DNA from: Apus apus
Taxonomy: Eukaryota > Chordata > Aves > Apodiformes > Apodidae
NCBI RefSeq assembly: GCF_020740795.1
Contig: NC_067294.1
Coordinates: 5,332,001 to 5,396,000 of the forward strand
Direction: 5' to 3'
Length of the DNA stretch: 64,000 nucleotides
Below, one piece after another: positions 59,020 through 64,000 of the stretch. Position numbers and translations under genes: made by a program. Each line of letters opens with the position of its first letter. Position 1 is the first letter of the stretch. The notes under the pieces were generated by a model. The model was not told where the DNA came from and made no database searches. It saw only the letters and a list, made by a program, of their open reading frames with translations.

Positions 59020-59310
59020 GTCTCTCTGCTTACAACTTAATTAGAAACACTGTAGCTTTCTTCTTCAAAACAAAGCTAATTCATTAGCAATCTAATTATT
59101 TACCTGTGTAGCATGAATACAGCTTTCGAAGCGTTTTGCTCTCAAATGGAAAGTGAAGGCTTTGTTCTTGGTGGGTTTTCTAATACTCTTTATTTGACTG
59201 GGGAATAAAAACATGCTGAAAGTGAACAAAATAAAACATTACAGAAATCATGGGTCATTAAACCCTGCAATAATTGCAGCTCTACATGATTGTTAAGGGA
59301 GGCAAACCTG
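59020..59310. promoter_or_regulatory. Candidate conserved non-coding element C
   Basis: Very dense TAAT/ATTA cores: AACTTAATTAGAAACAC, GCTAATTCATTAGCAATC and TAATTATTTACCTGTG, then GCAATAATTGCAGC near 59268. AGCTAATTCATTAGC is close to a palindrome. This resembles homeodomain-bound developmental enhancers; the function is inference. Confidence 0.35.
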
Positions 59311-59850
59311 AGTGAGGGGCGGAAAGAAAGGGGGAAAACGGGGAATGGGAAAGGCTGGAAGCTTGCATGTGTCCAGTCCTGACTGAGCAAGCCTGTGCAT
59401 GGTTTAAAAGAAGATGCACTTGCCTAATGCACTGTCTTTCCATGGCATGGCAGGGAAAAATGCTCTAGAACCTGCAGCAGCCTTGTCTGTGTATCATCAA
59501 TGTCTGGACACATCTCTCCTGGCACTGGCCTTGCCCTGCGTTGTTTCACTTGTCACTTGTGGCCATCAGCTTCACGCTGGACTGCAAACCATCACATGCA
59601 GTAAAAACCCAAATTGGATTTGTTTGGCTGTCACCACTTGCAAACCTCTACACTGGATTTCTCTCCCTTTCATCTTGCTCTCATGACAAGCACCAAAGCT
59701 CCTGAGTAGAATCTCATGAACTGAAACAACCCTGAAGAAACAGCTGATGTCTGGAGCACGCAGGACAGCGTTCCCAGGGGTCCTGGCAAGGCCAACCTCT
59801 GGGGCTTTAAATTAGCCAAAAATCCTGAAGTAGAGCAAATGCCTCACAGT
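59311..59850. other. Non-coding sequence
   Basis: No gene or clear repeat recognised. A 90-codon open frame at 59414-59686 has no family I know. Confidence 0.6.
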
Positions 59851-59854
59851 CTTA

Positions 59855-60560
59855 ACAGGAAACTGCTTTTTATTACAACCTAATTACAGTGAATTAATAG
59901 TGAAACAGAGACCTTGCTCCTCCAAACCCCAAAGCATCCACGCATCCTGCTCCGTGCCTGGTGCTAAAGGCTCACAAGTCCATCCGAACGGAATCCTTCC
60001 AAGACGAGAAGCCAATCTTTGCAAAGGTCACTCTGTTAATCATCACGCCCTTTCTCCAGCAGCAGCTGTCACTAATTGCCCGTGAAGGAGTCAAAACGAA
60101 ATTCCTGTTAGCCCTCCCCCCACCATTATTAAAATCCGACATCACCATCATCCCCCCGCCCCGACAAATGACCACGAGCCACTTTGCAGCAGATGGGCGA
60201 GCTCAGCCCACCCCAGGAGAGGTGCAGCAGAGGCAGGTGGGAAAAGCAGGTCCACTTTACAAATTGAAGGAGAGCTTATTGATTAGCAGCAATAACTGCT
60301 GGGACGTTGCATTTCCTCATCTCCTTGTACGATCGACCATCGCACTCGTCATTCCACTAAAGTTACCGCCAGACTCAGAACAGCCGAAAATCCTGGAACA
60401 GGGGGAATTTGTTTAATCAATAACACATGAAGCTTTTGGCACAGCTGAGCGCGTGGAAGAATTTTACAACAGCAAAATAAAGTAGTGCTGTGTTATAAAT
60501 CAGAGAACACATATGGAAAAGTCAGAGCGGCGCACTAAGAGGGATATCAAGGAAATCACA
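59855..60560. promoter_or_regulatory. Candidate conserved non-coding element D (HNF4/HNF1-like sites)
   Basis: Contains a DR1/HNF4-type CAAAGGTCA at 60022-60030 and an HNF1-like half site GTTAATCAT at 60035-60043. ATTA-rich blocks are at 59875-59905, TATTGATTAGCAGC near 60278 and TTTAATCAATAACA near 60412, with an unusual CpG cluster GTACGATCGACCATCGCACT near 60328. A 151-codon open frame (59961-60416, plus) spans most of it but looks like no known protein. A regulatory role is inferred from texture. Confidence 0.4.
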
Positions 60561-60907
60561 GGAGTTCTGGCTGGAGTCCCTGATCTTAATAGCTGAGAAC
60601 TTCAATGCAAGTCAGGTTTGACTTCTCTTTCCAAAAGAGGATCTCATTTGCAATGCATGTGACTGTATTAGAGTGAAAGGATATTTAAAGTGTTCCCTTT
60701 GCCCCACTGTCTGTGTAAATTGTCCAAAACCTTGTCCACCTACAGACCCACAGCAGCAGCAAACACGTTGTGATTCCCTCTTGTACCAAGGCCCGATTGG
60801 CTGCTGGTGGGTAGAAGCAGATTTTTAAAACACCACATACTGATCACAGGATGAGTTGATCTGGATTGCATTTTTGTTTAGTAGTCTTAAATAATTTGCA
60901 GAATGCT

Positions 60908-60937
60908 AAAAAAAAAAAAAAAGCAAAAAAAAAAAAA
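60908..60937. repeat. Poly(A) tracts
   Basis: A15-GC-A13 over 30 bases, with no recognisable retroposed gene upstream. Confidence 0.85.
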
Positions 60938-61215
60938 GCACACAGAACCTTTTAAAAATTACTCAGCATTAATATTTGAAATATTTATCCCCCAGGGTGC
61001 AGGCTTGTAACATGAGCACTTAATGGGGTACATTGTCTTCTCTCCAGAGAAAAAACAAGACATTGCCATTAAATAGCACACTTAGACCAACTATAAGCAT
61101 TGATGCTGTCTAAGGGCTCTTGTTTCATTTTATATGCCAGGATAACTCCTGGGAAGAAAAACATACTGCTAAGAGAGCAGGAAGACCTGCTTCTCCCTTT
61201 TCTCATTCAGCAGCC

Positions 61216-61299
61216 AAGAAAACATGAGCCAGGGCCATGAAAACAGGAGATAGGGCTATGAAAACATGAGAAAGGGCTATGAAAACATGAAACAGTGCC
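61216..61299. repeat. 21-bp tandem repeat, 4 copies
   Basis: Units ATGAAAACATGAGAAAGGGC plus T, with substitutions, start at 61216, 61237, 61258 and 61279. The period is exactly 21 bases in all four. Confidence 0.9.
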
Positions 61300-64000
61300 G
61301 GCACCCTCCCCCCACACACACCCCAGAAAACCCAAAACACCACACCAGCCTGCTTGGGAGTGCACAGAAACTCCTTAATTCTTCCCCTTGCAGAAAACAC
61401 ATCACAGGGAGTACAAACAAGACGGAGCTGCTGACTTGCCAGCAAGAGCAACATGGATTCTGTGATTTATTTAACTTTTCCTGATTAAAAAACAGATGGA
61501 CCCACCCAGAGCTTAAGAGGCCATGGTTCCCAACCCAACGAGAGCCCAGCTGCAGAGCTGCCTGCCAGCCCCCTGCCAGCAGCAGCAGCAGCCCAGTTAT
61601 TCCAGCCGATCGGCTCTGCCGCCGGGCAACACAGATGCTGGCGATGGCACAGCACAAGGTGGGGCTTGTGGGACATTTCAAGGGTAGAAGATAAACAGCT
61701 GGGGAAGGAGGAGGATGCTGACTGGGTTGGTGTCCTACTGCTAAGACCTTTGCTTTGGTGGCTTATTAAATGATGCCTGAAGGCTCCTCAACAACCTGCT
61801 GCTCTGAAGCATGCCTGGCATCTCCCACTCCCCGTGCTGAACTATGGGCAGATGTGTCATGAGTGGCTTTTGGAGATCTCAAGCCAGGCATCCCAAAATG
61901 GGCAGGTGATCCCTGTGCTGTGCCTCTTCAGATGGCACCAGCACCCACTCAGCCCTGTGGTCTACCGTATCCATGGGCTGATCCAGCTGGAAAACTAAGC
62001 ATCCTCATTGCTGGCTTAATTTTCAGCCAGATCATCCTGCTGACATAGACAGTGGTGCTAAGGAAGCACAAGGGAACCAGGATGTCCTTTTGGACAACAG
62101 CCCAAGTTGAGAGCAGTTTTAAGTGGCTTGTGAAACCACATCCTGGGAGGTTTTGCTTTCTTACAGTGTCAGATTTACCTAATAGCTTAAAGACTGTAGG
62201 GCTCCACTGAGCCCTACAGCATGCTGCTAACCACCTCCAAAAATAGGTATGCTTCCCGTAGCCCAGGACCACAAGACCATGGTTTTTATGCCTAATTTCA
62301 TGACTATTCCTGAAGTGCTGTTTAGTCCTGGCAGAGGACACTTGGAGCTCCCTGGGAGCGGGGATGCACAGTTCACGCTTCTCATTTCCTTCAAACGTGT
62401 CTATTTAAATGCATTTGGGTTTTCATTATTTCACACACCATTACCTTTACTGGTGGCATACATGAGGCAATGCTAATTGCTCCATGGGCTGCTGTGGCTC
62501 AGTTTTCCAGAGTTTCCATGCACAGGACAATGTTGAATGGGGCTGTCAGGTGAGCAAAGTGCTGCAGCATCCACCCATGGCTGCCCTAGCAGCGCCACAT
62601 CGGCCTCAGTCCTAACGGTGTAATTTGCTGTGATTTTGTGCCATTTACCTCCCAGCCTCTCCTCCAGAGGAAATCCATGACAAATTACACCAGTGGGAGC
62701 AAGACAGTGGAGGTCCTGGTCACTGCAGCCTGGCTGTCCCAGGGGTGCCAGGAAGCCAAACTCAGGGAAAATCCCACTGCAGGGGAGCGAGGATCGGCAG
62801 AGCCAAGGGAACACGAGCAGTGTGACTCAGGCCCATGGAAACTGCCCTTAAACCTTGCAGTACGAACATTCAGAGCTCAATTTGAGCCCCTGTTCCTTCT
62901 GTACAAAGAGGTTCATTGCAAGACTGCAGTGCAAAGGGAAGCCATTTCTGTACTCAGGTGTTTTAGGTCCCCTCAAAGCATCTGAATTCGAAATGGTCTC
63001 TCACTGGCCACCCAGGCTGCTCAGCACCTCTTCTAGCACCAAAAGCTGTCTTTTCAGCACAGGAAGAAACATTTAGCCATAAGTTCATCCTTTGGAGTGC
63101 CTTTAAAAGACATCCCTAAAGCAAATCATCCAGGGAGAGTCCACTGCTAATAACTTACCCTCATACCCAGCTTCCCAAAGCTTTCCTTGCATAGATCAGC
63201 TTCATTACCCAGGATCACAACTGTGCACTGCTGCAAAAATACTACTCCAATTTTCTTCTTCTTTAGGGATAAAACATCAACAGAGGGCAGTCAGTTTGTC
63301 AGATACAGCAGCAATGTGGAAGAAGTGAAGTCAGAGCTGTTTCATCATCTCCATCAAACCCATGTCTGAACAGCAGCCAGGCAGAGAGATGAGCTTCAAC
63401 GCTGTCAAAGGCTGGGAGGAGTGGCTCAAGATACACAGCCTCTTTTAGGGAACTAACCATTTAGTTTTATGACCATGGAAAAAACTAAAATGTATGAACT
63501 ATAAGATCATGCATCTGTAGGTAGGTACTTATGACAACAAAGATACTCCCAGAAGACTCCCATGGTCTTCTCCGAAGCCTGGTGAGAACAGTGGCATTCT
63601 GAAAGCCTTACAAATCCCATGACAAACTGGAGTGAGCCCTGCCAGTGCAAAGATACTGAAGGGATTCTGGATGCTGTCAAACCATCTCTGTGGGGTCCCC
63701 ACAGCTCTGGCACCACTCATTTGCAACCCAGCCAGTGCACGTTGACTGTAGCTAATTCCCTGTGTATGTTTTCCCAAGGACAAGCTCGTCAGCTGTGTGT
63801 GATATCAGATTTGGGGGGGTGCTGTTTTTACACCTCTTTCCCAGCACAGATTTGGAAGGTGTTGGGCAGGCTGCCATGCAAGCACCCAGGAATGGGCAGG
63901 ACAGAAGTGCTAAACCAGCCTTGCACACCTGCAAAGACAAATGACTGCTTTACTTTAACATCAGACTACAAAATGAAGCTATAAGCACAGCACATGAGGG
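61300..64000. other. Non-coding sequence to the end of the window
   Basis: No exon, CpG island or clear repeat recognised. A (CAG)n run lies near 61570. I looked here on the minus strand for the MGAT4B membrane-anchor exon and found nothing with both the right sequence and a phase-1 donor. Confidence 0.55.

Noticed and set aside
60908-60937. Poly(A) tail of a retroposed gene
   Set aside because: No intronless gene-like sequence or target-site duplication was seen upstream; it looks like a simple A-rich repeat.
61485-61681. Minus-strand hydrophobic stretch (GLLLLLAGG) as the missing MGAT4B membrane-anchor exon
   Set aside because: It does not resemble the family N-terminus (MRLRNGTFLTLLLF type), and no GT donor gives the required phase-1 end.

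Overview
This window is vertebrate nuclear DNA, almost certainly from a bird. Genes are split into short exons with GT-AG introns, and the window carries CR1 LINE 3' ends, including a well preserved copy at 48.64-48.95 kb that ends in the ATTCTATGATTCTA-type tail typical of avian CR1. Three protein-coding genes can be rebuilt exon by exon: MAML1 (+), LTC4S (+) and MGAT4B (-). This is the gene order and orientation of the human 5q35 neighbourhood, as known to me from memory. No bacterial genes, phage, CRISPR arrays, tRNAs or rRNAs were seen.

Layout. 0.15-1.47 kb is a CpG-island promoter with inverted CCAAT boxes, GC boxes, a TGACGT motif and a YY1-type AAGATGGCGGC, running into MAML1 exon 1. 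MAML1 coding exons lie at 912-1277, 9603-11015, 13209-13436, 16726-16840 and 18990-19981. They join in frame to 1,037 codons plus stop, followed by a 3' UTR of about 3.2 kb. 23.2-26.2 kb is intergenic with no gene seen. LTC4S occupies 26220-33236 in five exons that join to 152 codons plus stop, with both arginines needed for catalysis retained; its poly(A) signal is at 33571. MGAT4B runs on the minus strand from 50530 down to 34811 in 14 coding exons (513 whole codons plus stop), with a poly(A) signal at 33876-33881. LTC4S and MGAT4B are therefore tail to tail, a few hundred bases apart. The MGAT4B first coding exon (cytoplasmic tail and membrane anchor) is not recognisable here and probably lies beyond base 64000.

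50.5-64 kb holds no recognisable exon. It contains short tandem repeats, two old CR1 fragments and four stretches whose texture (dense homeodomain-type ATTA cores, isolated CpGs, low repeat content) suggests conserved regulatory DNA. The most striking, 59.86-60.56 kb, carries a DR1/HNF4-like CAAAGGTCA next to an HNF1-like GTTAAT half site.

The three genes are not one pathway. MAML1 is the nuclear Notch co-activator, LTC4S makes leukotriene C4 in the ER/nuclear membrane, and MGAT4B branches N-glycans in the Golgi. I found no undescribed biological system. The items most worth checking are a GC-AG intron in MGAT4B, a NAGNAG acceptor in MAML1, a CpG-dense block inside the MGAT4B 3' UTR, the missing MGAT4B exon 1, and the candidate enhancers.
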